Shown here one piece after another: positions 44,090 through 52,585 of a stretch of DNA of 61,254 nucleotides. Numbering within the stretch: position 1 is the stretch's first letter; every line of letters begins with the position of its first letter. Position numbers and translations under genes: made by a program. Location of the stretch: assembly GCA_029244925.1 (NCBI GenBank), contig JAQWQE010000010.1, positions 1 through 61,254 of the forward strand, written 5' to 3'. Below the pieces are notes generated by a model. It saw only the letters and a program-made list of their open reading frames with translations. It ran no database searches and was not told where the DNA came from. The stretch comes from Gammaproteobacteria bacterium. GTDB lineage: Bacteria > Pseudomonadota > Gammaproteobacteria > Steroidobacterales > UBA11654.

Positions 44090-44890
44090 ATGAATTGGGA
44101 AAAACCAAAAATTAGGATTCCAGAGCATAAGAATGAGAGTGATTTAGAGAATTATTTTCATGATCAAGACTTAGGATTTATTGTCGATATTGCAAACAAA
44201 GGTTATGTGCCATCAGTAAATGAAATTCAAATAGATGAACCATATCGTCCAGAGTTGCTTGATTTATATAGATTACATCGTTTTATTATTTTAAATAAAC
44301 GTTTAACCGTTCTAGAATTTGGGTGTGGCTGGTCTTCATTAATTATGGCTGATGCATTAACAAAAAATAGATCCAAATATACAACTGAAGTAGAAACCCT
44401 AAGAAAAACTAATCTTTTTGAAATACATGCAGTAGACAATGAGCAAAAGTTTATAAATATTGCACAATCTAGATTAGAAGAAAATGGCATGGACAATTAT
44501 TCTTTTATTTGTTCCTTGGTAGCTATGACAGAGCATAATGGGAAGATATGTACAAGATATGAAGAGATACCTTTTGTAAATCCAGATTTTATATATTTAG
44601 ATGCTCCCGATCAATTTAATCACATTGAGGGTGAAATATCTGGACTGAGCACTGCACACAACGATTTTATGCCCATGTCGATGGATTTATTACTCATTGA
44701 ACATTTTCTTACACCGGGGACTATTATAGTTGCTGATGGAAGGACAGCTAATGTTAGATTTTTACTGTCTAATTTCCAGAGGAATTGGAATCATTCACAT
44801 GATATGGAAGTAGATCAGCACATCATGTTTCTTGAAGAAGAACCACTTGGCACATACAACAACAATCAATTAATATTTTATAATCAATAA
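44090..44890 (+). CDS. Unknown protein with methyltransferase-like fold, inside rml operon
   Basis: A 266-aa protein with VLEFGCGWSSLIMADAL near residues 74-90, resembling motif I of class I methyltransferases, followed by HAVDNEQKFINIAQ (acidic loop) and PDFIYLDAPDQFNH. It ends with DGRTANVRFLLSNFQRNW. The N-terminal 60 residues are polar and unrecognised. It lies between rmlB and rmlA, an uncommon position, with a 54-bp gap before it and 13 bp after. I do not recognise a named family; a SAM-dependent modification of a sugar is the best guess. Confidence 0.6.
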   Translation: MNWEKPKIRIPEHKNESDLENYFHDQDLGFIVDIANKGYVPSVNEIQIDEPYRPELLDLYRLHRFIILNKRLTVLEFGCGWSSLIMADALTKNRSKYTTEVETLRKTNLFEIHAVDNEQKFINIAQSRLEENGMDNYSFICSLVAMTEHNGKICTRYEEIPFVNPDFIYLDAPDQFNHIEGEISGLSTAHNDFMPMSMDLLLIEHFLTPGTIIVADGRTANVRFLLSNFQRNWNHSHDMEVDQHIMFLEEEPLGTYNNNQLIFYNQ

Positions 44891-44903
44891 ATTTTTATAA
44901 GTT

Positions 44904-45779
44904 ATGAGTGATTACAAAGGCATTGTTCTAGCAGGTGGATCTGGGACTAGGTTGCACCCTATTACTAAAGGGGTCTCAAAGCAATTATTGCCCATTTACG
45001 ATAAGCCAATGATTTACTATCCGCTTTCCGTATTAATGTTATCAGGCATTAGAGATATTCTTATAATTTCTACACCAACTGATCTACCGCATTACAAAAG
45101 ATTATTAGGAGATGGGAAACAATTTGGTATTTCCTTAAGTTATGATGAGCAACCAAAACCAGAAGGTTTAGCTCAGGCATTTTTAATCGGAAAGCAATTT
45201 ATTGGCAAGAGCAATGTGGCACTTATTCTAGGAGATAATATTTTCTTTGGACAACATTTTTCTGAAAAATTATCTGAAGCTGCCACTATAAAGAATGGGG
45301 CTACTATTTTTGGATATCATGTTCAGAATCCAGAAAGTTTTGGTGTTCTTGAACTAGATAAATCAGGAAAAGTTATCGGTGTTGAAGAGAAACCAAAAAA
45401 ACCAAAATCTAATTACGCTGTTACAGGTCTTTATTTCTATGACAATGATGTTGTCGAAATAGCAGAATCAATAAAACCATCTGCTAGAGGAGAGTTAGAG
45501 ATTACAGATGTTAATTCTGTATATATAGACAATGGCAGAATTAATCTTTGTCTTTTGGGAAGAGGCTTTACATGGTTGGATACAGGAACTCATGACTCCC
45601 TTCTTGAAGCTAGTAAATTTGTGCAAACAGTAGAAATAAGACAGGGTTTAAAAATAGCATGCCTTGAAGAAATAGCTTTTAATCAAGGTTGGATAACAAA
45701 AGAGGAATTATCACAGCAAGCCCAACTTTTAAGTAAAACTGGATATGGGAAATATCTTTTAAGTACTTTACAAAATTAG
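44904..45779 (+). CDS. rmlA: Glucose-1-phosphate thymidylyltransferase
   Basis: A 291-aa protein with [18 protein letters not shown] (dTTP-binding loop), [31 protein letters not shown], and [16 protein letters not shown]. Full length and typical for short RmlA. It makes dTDP-glucose from glucose-1-phosphate and dTTP, first step of the rhamnose pathway. RmlC follows after 2 bp. Confidence 0.95.
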   Translation: MSDYKGIVLAGGSGTRLHPITKGVSKQLLPIYDKPMIYYPLSVLMLSGIRDILIISTPTDLPHYKRLLGDGKQFGISLSYDEQPKPEGLAQAFLIGKQFIGKSNVALILGDNIFFGQHFSEKLSEAATIKNGATIFGYHVQNPESFGVLELDKSGKVIGVEEKPKKPKSNYAVTGLYFYDNDVVEIAESIKPSARGELEITDVNSVYIDNGRINLCLLGRGFTWLDTGTHDSLLEASKFVQTVEIRQGLKIACLEEIAFNQGWITKEELSQQAQLLSKTGYGKYLLSTLQN

Positions 45780-45781
45780 AT

Positions 45782-46321
45782 ATGAAAGTCACTAGGTCAA
45801 AGTTGTCTAGGTGTTTAATTATAGAACCAGAAATATTCTATGATGACAGAGGGTTTTTCCAAGAAACGTTTTCTGAAAGCCAATATGCCTCAATAGGAAT
45901 TGATTTACCTTTTGTGCAAGACAATCACTCGAGATCTAAAAAAGGAGTTTTAAGGGGTTTACATTATCAGAAGAATAAACCTCAGGGGAAGCTTGTTAGG
46001 GTTGCAAGAGGAAGTGTCTATGATGTCGCAGTTGATATTAGACCTAATTCTCCCACATATGGTGAATGGGAGGGCGTCGAATTAAGCGACGAAAACAAAT
46101 GCCAACTTTGGATTCCACCTGGTTTTGCCCATGGCTTTGTTGTTTTATCGGACATTGTAGATTTTGAATATAAGTGTACTGATTATTATGATCCTAAAGA
46201 TAACGGCATTATTCACTGGAATGATCCTGATTTAGGAATTACATGGCCTGAAAATATACAAATAACTACCTCAGAAAGAGATGCCAATGCTCCGTCTTTC
46301 AAGTCTTTGAAAGCCTTATGA
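45782..46321 (+). CDS. rmlC: dTDP-4-dehydrorhamnose 3,5-epimerase
   Basis: A 179-aa cupin with FYDDRGFFQETFSES, QDNHSRSKKGVLRGLHYQ (containing the catalytic His), and IPPGFAHGFVVLSD. Matches RmlC in length and motifs. Its TGA overlaps the rmlD ATG by 4 nt. Confidence 0.95.
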   Translation: MKVTRSKLSRCLIIEPEIFYDDRGFFQETFSESQYASIGIDLPFVQDNHSRSKKGVLRGLHYQKNKPQGKLVRVARGSVYDVAVDIRPNSPTYGEWEGVELSDENKCQLWIPPGFAHGFVVLSDIVDFEYKCTDYYDPKDNGIIHWNDPDLGITWPENIQITTSERDANAPSFKSLKAL

Positions 46322-47199
46322 CAATTTTAGTTTCTGGCAAAAATGGCCAATTAGGCCATTGTCTTATCGATAGATTGAATTCTTCTAATTTAGATTACAT
46401 ATCTTTAGATAAAAAAGAGATGGATATAACAAAATATGACGAAACCGAGAGAATTATTAGAGAAATCAAGCCAAGAGTGATAATTAATACAGCAGCATAC
46501 ACAGATGTTGAAAAATCTGAGATTGATAAAAAGGATGCAATCTTAGTTAATGAGTTAGGTCCTGAAAATCTTTCTAAGATTTGTAAAAAAATTGATACAC
46601 CACTTATACATATATCAACTGATTATGTTTTTGATGGCAGAACTGCGATACCTTATAAACCCGAGGATGACATTAACCCAAAATCGTTTTATGGTATGAG
46701 TAAGTTGGCTGGCGAGCAACGAATTCAAGAGAACTGCGATTCTTACATGATTATAAGGACATCATGGCTTTTTAGCGAATATGGTAATAATTTTCTTAAA
46801 ACGATGCTTAAAATTAGTAAGCAAAAGAAAACTATTGACGTTATATACGATCAAATAGGTTGCCCTACCTATGCAGGACATTTAGCTGACGCAATACTTA
46901 AGCCAATAAAAAAAATATCAGAGAATAATTTTGATAGCGGAATATATCACTATGCAGGAGATCAAGAATGTTCTTGGTTTGAATTTACAAATGAAATATT
47001 CTCTGCAGCAAAAAATCTTGGATATATAGAAACAATTCCAAATCTCAATAAGATTTTGGCTAAAGATTATCAAGCAAAGGCTAAAAGACCTAATTATTCA
47101 GTCTTAGATTCTTCTAAGTTTTGTAAAGCTTTTGGGGTAAGCCCATCCAATTGGAAGGAATCTTTACCAGATGTAATTAAGAGTGCTGTGTTAGCTTAA
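46318..47199 (+). CDS. rmlD: dTDP-4-dehydrorhamnose reductase
   Basis: A 293-aa extended SDR with VSGKNGQLGHCLIDRL at the start, VIINTAAYTDVEKSE, STDYVFDG, and FYGMSKLAGEQ (active-site YGMSK). It is the last rhamnose-pathway step. It also ends the long plus-strand run of genes begun at 9467; an intrinsic terminator overlaps its stop codon. Confidence 0.93.
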   Translation: MTILVSGKNGQLGHCLIDRLNSSNLDYISLDKKEMDITKYDETERIIREIKPRVIINTAAYTDVEKSEIDKKDAILVNELGPENLSKICKKIDTPLIHISTDYVFDGRTAIPYKPEDDINPKSFYGMSKLAGEQRIQENCDSYMIIRTSWLFSEYGNNFLKTMLKISKQKKTIDVIYDQIGCPTYAGHLADAILKPIKKISENNFDSGIYHYAGDQECSWFEFTNEIFSAAKNLGYIETIPNLNKILAKDYQAKAKRPNYSVLDSSKFCKAFGVSPSNWKESLPDVIKSAVLA

Positions 47200-47208
47200 T
47201 TTTTTTTC
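47175..47208 (+). terminator. Intrinsic terminator at the end of the main operon
   Basis: AATTAA (47175-47180) and GCT (47185-47187) pair with AGC (47193-47195) and TTAATT (47196-47201) around a GTGTT loop with a 4-nt bulge; an alternative 7-bp AATTAAG/CTTAATT stem is also possible. Eight T residues (47200-47207) follow directly. The hairpin overlaps the end of rmlD and its TAA. A natural 3' end for the RfaH-controlled operon. Confidence 0.5.
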
Positions 47209-47258
47209 AATAAGAAAAATTATGATCAGAAGAAAATTATTTGATGAGGTTAATAATC

Positions 47259-47264
47259 TATAAT
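47259..47264 (+). promoter_or_regulatory. Candidate -10 box for the gene at 47328
   Basis: A consensus TATAAT lies in the 128-bp gap after the terminator, 64 bp before the ATG. No good -35 stands at 16-18 bp (a TTGATG at 47241 is only 12 bp away), so an activator or a weak promoter is implied. It would start a new transcription unit after the main operon. Confidence 0.35.
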
Positions 47265-47327
47265 GATCAAAAAAACCTAGTACAGTGAATCTTAATAAGG
47301 CATTGATTGATATAAGGATATAGATGA

Positions 47328-48311
47328 ATGAATAACAATAAGATATCTTTAATAATCCCGCATTCAGATTCAGAACGAGAGCTGTCTGAACTGCTTAGTA
47401 ATATCAAGTTATGGACTCTTTATCCTAATGAGATATTTTTAATTGATTCTTCAAAATCTAAATTAAAGATTTCTGAAGAATTCTCTAAATTTTGTGATGA
47501 CAACAATATCACATTGAAAATTACATTTGGTGATGACTTATTCCCTGGTGCTGCTAGGAATATTGGAGTTTTTTCAACAGAAAACAATATTCTTGCTTTT
47601 CTAGATGTTAGAACAATTCCTTCAAATGAATGGCTAAGATCTGGCTTTGAGATATTAAAAGAACAAGAATCTGAAGGAGTATGGGGTTATACATACTATG
47701 AGGCAAAAACTCATACAGAGAAAATTATTAGAGCATCTTCATACGGAAAAAAATCCATAAGGACTCTTCCAGGATCAATTTTTCATAAAGATGTTTTTCT
47801 GAAATGTGGCTTATTTGTTGAATCAGTTAGAGGAGGTGAAGATGGAGATTGGATGAGTAGAGTAAATCTTCATCGTTTAAATATTTCAAAACCAAAAGAG
47901 AGAATAATCTATCGTGGATTATCAAATGCATCATACTTTTCTATAATAAAAAAGTGGCACAGGAATTATCTAAGCGCATCTATCTTGCCTTCAATGAGGG
48001 CCCATGTAGATTTATATTTCTATGTAATATCAGCATTTATTGTCATTGCCGCGTTTAATTGGAATTGGATCATGGCGACTTGGGATCCTGCGAGTGTTTT
48101 TTATATTCCCAATATTACAAAGATAAGTATTGGATCAATATTTATTATTTATTTTTCTTATAGGGGGATATTTTTACCCCTAAAGAAGGGTGAGAGTCTT
48201 AAATTTCTATTCCCAATTAATTTTTTTATTATTTTTTGTTTATCTTGGGTTTTAGATATGGATAAACTTCTAGCATTTTCTCAATATAAGATTAAAGAAT
48301 GGATAAATTAG
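47328..48311 (+). CDS. Membrane-anchored glycosyltransferase family 2
   Basis: A 327-aa protein. Residues 1-210 are a GT-A domain (ISLIIPHSDSERELSELL, GDDLFPGAARNIGVFSTENN, FLDVRTIPSNEWL, VRGGEDGDWMSRV). Residues about 225-320 contain three or four membrane helices. An ATG four bases earlier (47324) opens only a three-codon frame, so 47328 is the start. It lies after the operon terminator and converges with the minus-strand gene at 48351. Confidence 0.8.
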   Translation: MNNNKISLIIPHSDSERELSELLSNIKLWTLYPNEIFLIDSSKSKLKISEEFSKFCDDNNITLKITFGDDLFPGAARNIGVFSTENNILAFLDVRTIPSNEWLRSGFEILKEQESEGVWGYTYYEAKTHTEKIIRASSYGKKSIRTLPGSIFHKDVFLKCGLFVESVRGGEDGDWMSRVNLHRLNISKPKERIIYRGLSNASYFSIIKKWHRNYLSASILPSMRAHVDLYFYVISAFIVIAAFNWNWIMATWDPASVFYIPNITKISIGSIFIIYFSYRGIFLPLKKGESLKFLFPINFFIIFCLSWVLDMDKLLAFSQYKIKEWIN

Positions 48312-48318
48312 TATAAAA

Positions 48319-48343
48319 ATTTTTAGATGAGCAAATTAAAAAT
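48319..48343. terminator. AT-rich inverted repeat between convergent genes
   Basis: ATTTTTA (48319-48325) and TAAAAAT (48337-48343) form a 7-bp inverted repeat with an 11-nt loop in the 39-bp gap between two convergent genes. It could act as a weak bidirectional terminator, but it has no G-C pairs, so the stem would be unstable. Confidence 0.25.
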
Positions 48344-48350
48344 AATATTT

Positions 48351-49490
48351 CTATGAATTTATTAAGTCTAGATATTGAGTTAAAATCTTCTCAATTTTAA
48401 ATCTTTCTTCAACGATTGCTCTTGATCGATGACTAAAATACTCGAGTTTTTCTTTATTATTGATAATTTTTTCTACAGCTACAATAATAGAGCTCTCTGA
48501 CTTAGGTTCAATTAAATAACCGTTTTTATTATTTTCTATAATTGACTTACAGCCTGGGACATTAGACATAATTAATGGCATTCCTGTTGCAGCAGCCTCT
48601 AACGCAACAGACGGTAGCCCCTCTCTATATGAGGGAAGTATAAATACATCATACTCTTTGAATAAAGCTGGCATTTCATTATTTTGAATGAAGCCTAGAT
48701 AATTCATTTCTTTGCATTCTTTCATAGCATTAAATTCAGATCTTTCAATTGATAGTTTATTAGTCGGATCAAATTCACCAGCAATATAGAATGACGTTTC
48801 CGGATATCTCTTTTTTAAAACTTTTGATGCGTTTATAAATTCAAGAATACCTTTTTCTTTTTGAAGTTTTGATGCAAATAAAAATTTTATTTCTTGGTTT
48901 AGATTTTTTATAAATCTTTCATGGAAGCTAAATTTATTAGTATCAATGCCATTACCTTCAATAATGGATGACTTTATTTGATTATTCATAATCAAAAGCT
49001 TTAGATCTGTTCGATCATCGATATTTTGAAAGACAAATTTATTTTTTGGACTCAGTAAGAATCGAAATACTATCTTGTATAGAAATTTTTTAAGCTTTCC
49101 TTTCAAGGAATTTGCATTAGAAAATGATCCTAGCCCAGTGACAAGAAAAAAATTATTTTTTGTATCAATATATCTAGATAGTATTGCACCAATGAAACAA
49201 TTTTCTAAAGAAACAAAAAATATATAATCAGGATCAACTCTGTCGATTTTATTTTTTAATTGCTGAATAAAAGTAAAAAATTTTAGAGGATTAATTGTGG
49301 GTGTCCTTTTAGAGGAATGGGTGAACTTGATATTTGAGTTAGTCCCAATATCTGTTTTTAGACCTCTCAAATCAGAGAGGTCAGTAATTATCTCAATATC
49401 GTAATAACTAGATAATAAATTAATTAAATGATATCGATGCGATTTAAAAAAAGCATATTCATTAATAATAAATGCTAGTTTAGATCTCAT
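48351..49490 (-). CDS. Glycosyltransferase family 4
   Basis: A 379-aa GT-B enzyme on the minus strand. The N-terminus reads INEYAFFKSHRYHLINLL, the donor domain has FLFASKLQKEKGILEFINAS and LPSYREGLPSVALEAAATG (EX7E motif). It is closely similar in design to the GT4 at 26359 (same SYREGLP and VPGCKSIIENN elements), so the two may be paralogues using related donors. It overlaps the upstream asnB by 4 nt and is the last gene of a three-gene minus-strand unit. Confidence 0.85.
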   Translation of the reverse strand: MRSKLAFIINEYAFFKSHRYHLINLLSSYYDIEIITDLSDLRGLKTDIGTNSNIKFTHSSKRTPTINPLKFFTFIQQLKNKIDRVDPDYIFFVSLENCFIGAILSRYIDTKNNFFLVTGLGSFSNANSLKGKLKKFLYKIVFRFLLSPKNKFVFQNIDDRTDLKLLIMNNQIKSSIIEGNGIDTNKFSFHERFIKNLNQEIKFLFASKLQKEKGILEFINASKVLKKRYPETSFYIAGEFDPTNKLSIERSEFNAMKECKEMNYLGFIQNNEMPALFKEYDVFILPSYREGLPSVALEAAATGMPLIMSNVPGCKSIIENNKNGYLIEPKSESSIIVAVEKIINNKEKLEYFSHRSRAIVEERFKIEKILTQYLDLINS

Positions 49491-51385
49491 AGAGTTGATT
49501 TGAGAGTATTATCAATATTTATATGTTTTTCATGCCAGCAAATAAATTGGACTAAGGAAAAAAGCTTTTCTCCATTATGAGCACCCTTTTTTTGTTCAGC
49601 TAGCATATTGAGAGCATATTCTTTATTTATCTCAATATCCTCAAAGGATGAAATTTTATCGTGAAAATAATCATGCCAATGACCCTTAATTAATAGATTA
49701 TTAATTGGTATAGAGAAACCCTGTTTTCTCTGTAAGTCAAATTCGGAGGGCAAGATTTTTTTTGCAAGAGCTTTTAATAAAATTTTCTTTTTTTGCCCAT
49801 GAACCTTAAGTTTTGATGGGACTTCTGTAAACGCAAAATTAATAATCCTACTATCTAGGAATGGAGATCTTATTTCTAGTGAATGCGCCATGCTAGCACG
49901 ATCAATTTTTACTAAGATATCTTCAGACATAAAATTTTGGAAATCATGAGCTGTCATTCTCGTCACAAAATCATTTTCTGAAATATCTTTCTCATTTTTT
50001 AGAAAATCTATATTTTTTAGAAATCTAGATTGGTTCATAAGCAAATGATTTCTCTGATCTAAATCAAACATTAAAGATGTGGAGAAATCTAAGTTATTCA
50101 AATCCTGCCCAAATAACTCGATTGTTTTTCTACCTCTTAAATTAAGAGGTAATATTTTTAATATATTTTTTGTAGCATATTTCCTAATAGTGAATGGTAT
50201 AAATTTACTCAAATTGTTTAATAGAAGTATTCTGCTGTAATGATTATAACCACCAAAAAGCTCATCTCCGCCATCTCCTCCAATGGCCACTTTGCAAAAA
50301 TTACTCATTTCTTTGCAAAGAATATATGTTGGAATCATTGAAGAATCAGTCATTGGCTCATCAAAGAAGTATACTAGTTTCTCTATGATTTCTGGCTCTA
50401 TAGAGTTTGCCTCTAATTCGTGATGGTTAGTATTAAAATTTTTTGAAATTAATTTTGCATATTTCTGTTCATTAAAAATTTTATTATCAGGAAAGATGAC
50501 TGTATAAGTATCAAGGTTTTTTTTAAATCTAGAGGCAATTGCTACCATAAGGCTTGAATCTACTCCTCCACTTAACATCATGCCTAGCGGAGCATCTGAA
50601 ATTAATCTTTGCCTGACTGATGCTTCCAACAATTGTTCTAATTTATTGGTTAGTACTATTTCTGAGGAATTCTTTTGGGATTCTAATTTCCTGGTAATAA
50701 GTTTATTAAGATCCCAAAATTTATCTTTTTTTAATTTACCTGTTTCAGTATTGAAAATTAGATACTCTCCAGGAATCAATTTATTAATATTTAAATATAT
50801 TGATTCTTCTCTTGGTATATATCCATTTCCAAGATAGTGATTGAAGGCATTTATATTCATTTCTTTTGAGTCTTCAATCGATTCAACAAGTGGTTTTAGT
50901 TCACTCGCATAAGCTATCAAACCTTCTTTTGTATAGTAATATAAAGGCTTTTCTCCTGCTCTATCTCTTGCCAGAATAAGCTTCTTATTTTTTTTATCTA
51001 TAAGAGCAAATGCAAACATGCCTTCAAGTCTCTGTAAGCAGTTCTCTCCCCATTCAATATATGAATTCAACAAAACTTCTGTATCAGATCTTGACTTAAA
51101 TTCATGACCAAGATTAATCAATTCCTTTTTGAGCTCTAGATGATTATATATTTCTCCATTGAAAACTATTCCGAATTCCTCAGAAGAGCTAAACATTGGT
51201 TGATTACCAGATGCACTCAAGTCTATTATTGAAAGCCTAGTAAAGCCCATGAAATGTTTTTCATCAGCACTTAGCCAGTAATCATTATGATCTGGCCCTC
51301 TATGATTAAGTAGCTTTATGTTCTTACGAAATCTTTCAGTATTGAAAGATACCTTTTGAGATGAGAAGCCAAGTATTCCACACAT
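49487..51385 (-). CDS. asnB: Second asparagine synthase-like amidotransferase
   Basis: A 632-aa AsnB-type protein: MCGILGFSSQ (Cys2 nucleophile), NHRGPDHNDYW, FNGEIYNHLELKKELI, the synthetase loop MLSGGVDSSLMVAIAS near residue 272 and IGGDGGDELFGGYNHYS. It pairs with a methyltransferase upstream and a GT4 downstream in its own minus-strand unit, which favours amidation of a sugar acid rather than free asparagine synthesis. It is clearly a separate paralogue from the one at 23250. Confidence 0.88.
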   Translation of the reverse strand: MCGILGFSSQKVSFNTERFRKNIKLLNHRGPDHNDYWLSADEKHFMGFTRLSIIDLSASGNQPMFSSSEEFGIVFNGEIYNHLELKKELINLGHEFKSRSDTEVLLNSYIEWGENCLQRLEGMFAFALIDKKNKKLILARDRAGEKPLYYYTKEGLIAYASELKPLVESIEDSKEMNINAFNHYLGNGYIPREESIYLNINKLIPGEYLIFNTETGKLKKDKFWDLNKLITRKLESQKNSSEIVLTNKLEQLLEASVRQRLISDAPLGMMLSGGVDSSLMVAIASRFKKNLDTYTVIFPDNKIFNEQKYAKLISKNFNTNHHELEANSIEPEIIEKLVYFFDEPMTDSSMIPTYILCKEMSNFCKVAIGGDGGDELFGGYNHYSRILLLNNLSKFIPFTIRKYATKNILKILPLNLRGRKTIELFGQDLNNLDFSTSLMFDLDQRNHLLMNQSRFLKNIDFLKNEKDISENDFVTRMTAHDFQNFMSEDILVKIDRASMAHSLEIRSPFLDSRIINFAFTEVPSKLKVHGQKKKILLKALAKKILPSEFDLQRKQGFSIPINNLLIKGHWHDYFHDKISSFEDIEINKEYALNMLAEQKKGAHNGEKLFSLVQFICWHEKHINIDNTLKSTL

Positions 51386-51394
51386 TACATTTTT

Positions 51395-52339
51395 TTATTT
51401 CTTCAATGCGATACACTCTAGTCCATTTCCTCTAGAATTTATCTCATAGGATTGATAATTATATTTCTCAATCATTTTTTTAAATTTATTTTCAGTCATA
51501 TGTCTTTTATATTGATCAGTATTTTTATCATGAGTATCTAGCCTAGAAAATTCATAATGTTGCTCCTTAGAAAGGTTAAATTGACCATAATAAAAAGAGA
51601 TTGGAGAAAATCTTCTCAATATAAATTGAATAAGATTATTTTTTCTAAAATACCAATGGATTGGGAAGAATTTTCTTGTAAGCCAATCTGTAATTTTCAT
51701 TTGGTTTGATGGTTTAATGTTTTTAATGATCAGCCAAATTGGGATATAGAGAGAAAAATAATGACCTATATTAGATTTATAATGATCAAATATAATTTTA
51801 CCTTGAGATCTGGTTACTCTATTTAGCTCAGAGATACTCTGATTTGTTGAAGGAGTATGCTGAAGAACACCTAAACAAATAACTATGTCAAAAAAATAAT
51901 CTGGAAATGGAATTTTTCTCATATCAGCTTGAAATAATGTTAAGCGTTCATGAGGCATATTATTATCATAATTTGCATCAACAGCATTAGAGTAATCAAA
52001 AGCGTAAACTTCTGCTCCGTGTGATAGTAAGATTTCAGTAAACCTACCAGAACCACAACCTGCTTCTAAAACTTTTTTTCCTTTTAATTCATTTAAATTA
52101 GACCCAAATGCAGTCCTTAAACGATTATAGGAAATTGGTTGTTTTGTGAACGAATCAAGTTGCGTTTTTTTGAATTTATTCCATTGCATTCCAAATGCTT
52201 TTGCATAATTCTCAGATTGGACAAATCTTGGGATAATTCTTTCGTTTTTCTGTTTCAGATTTTTTATCTCTACTAATATATCTGAATCATGATCAAGTTT
52301 TTTGCTGGTACCAGGTTCTGTAAAATTATTAAAATTCAT
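51395..52339 (-). CDS. Class I SAM-dependent methyltransferase
   Basis: A 314-aa minus-strand protein. It has AFGMQWNKFKKTQLDSFTKQ near residue 50, then motif I KVLEAGCGSGRFTEILLSHG, the acidic loop VYAFDYSNAVDANYD, and FDIVICLGVLQHTPSTNQS. This matches the cluster-type methyltransferases often found beside amidotransferases and glycosyltransferases. First gene of the minus-strand trio; AGAGATGAG lies just before the ATG. Confidence 0.82.
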   Translation of the reverse strand: MNFNNFTEPGTSKKLDHDSDILVEIKNLKQKNERIIPRFVQSENYAKAFGMQWNKFKKTQLDSFTKQPISYNRLRTAFGSNLNELKGKKVLEAGCGSGRFTEILLSHGAEVYAFDYSNAVDANYDNNMPHERLTLFQADMRKIPFPDYFFDIVICLGVLQHTPSTNQSISELNRVTRSQGKIIFDHYKSNIGHYFSLYIPIWLIIKNIKPSNQMKITDWLTRKFFPIHWYFRKNNLIQFILRRFSPISFYYGQFNLSKEQHYEFSRLDTHDKNTDQYKRHMTENKFKKMIEKYNYQSYEINSRGNGLECIALKK

Positions 52340-52585
52340 GACTCATCTCTTTTTGAATCTTTCGTTAGCCAATTTTTATATATGTTCAATATGGGGTTTT
52401 TTATTTATTAAAAAATAAGTTTGATTTTTTTACAGGTACATCCCGTCTAATGTTATATGATATTGTCATGTGCAAATAATGGTCTGAAATTTAATGTAAA
52501 ATACCCCACAATTTATACATGAATATTATTCCTCAAATTAATTTATACCTTCTATTTTTTTAATGCTTTCCTATAAGACTGTATC
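52340..52585. promoter_or_regulatory. Divergent control region
   Basis: A 246-bp AT-rich gap between divergent genes, which must hold promoters for the minus-strand trio and for the ABC transporter operon. For the plus strand, TTTACA (52429-52434), an 18-bp spacer and TTATAT (52453-52458) form a moderate candidate. I see no convincing minus-strand promoter. A GTTCAATAT at 52384-52392 matches one half-site of the palindromes at 9346-9393 but lacks the partner half. No ops core is present. Confidence 0.3.

Noticed and set aside
47324-47335. ATG at 47324 as start of the GT2 gene
   Set aside because: It reaches a stop after three codons; the correct frame begins at ATG 47328.
48613-48618. GGTAGC preceded by AC in the minus-strand GT4 gene
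   Set aside because: It lies on the non-coding orientation of that gene and so would not act on its transcript.
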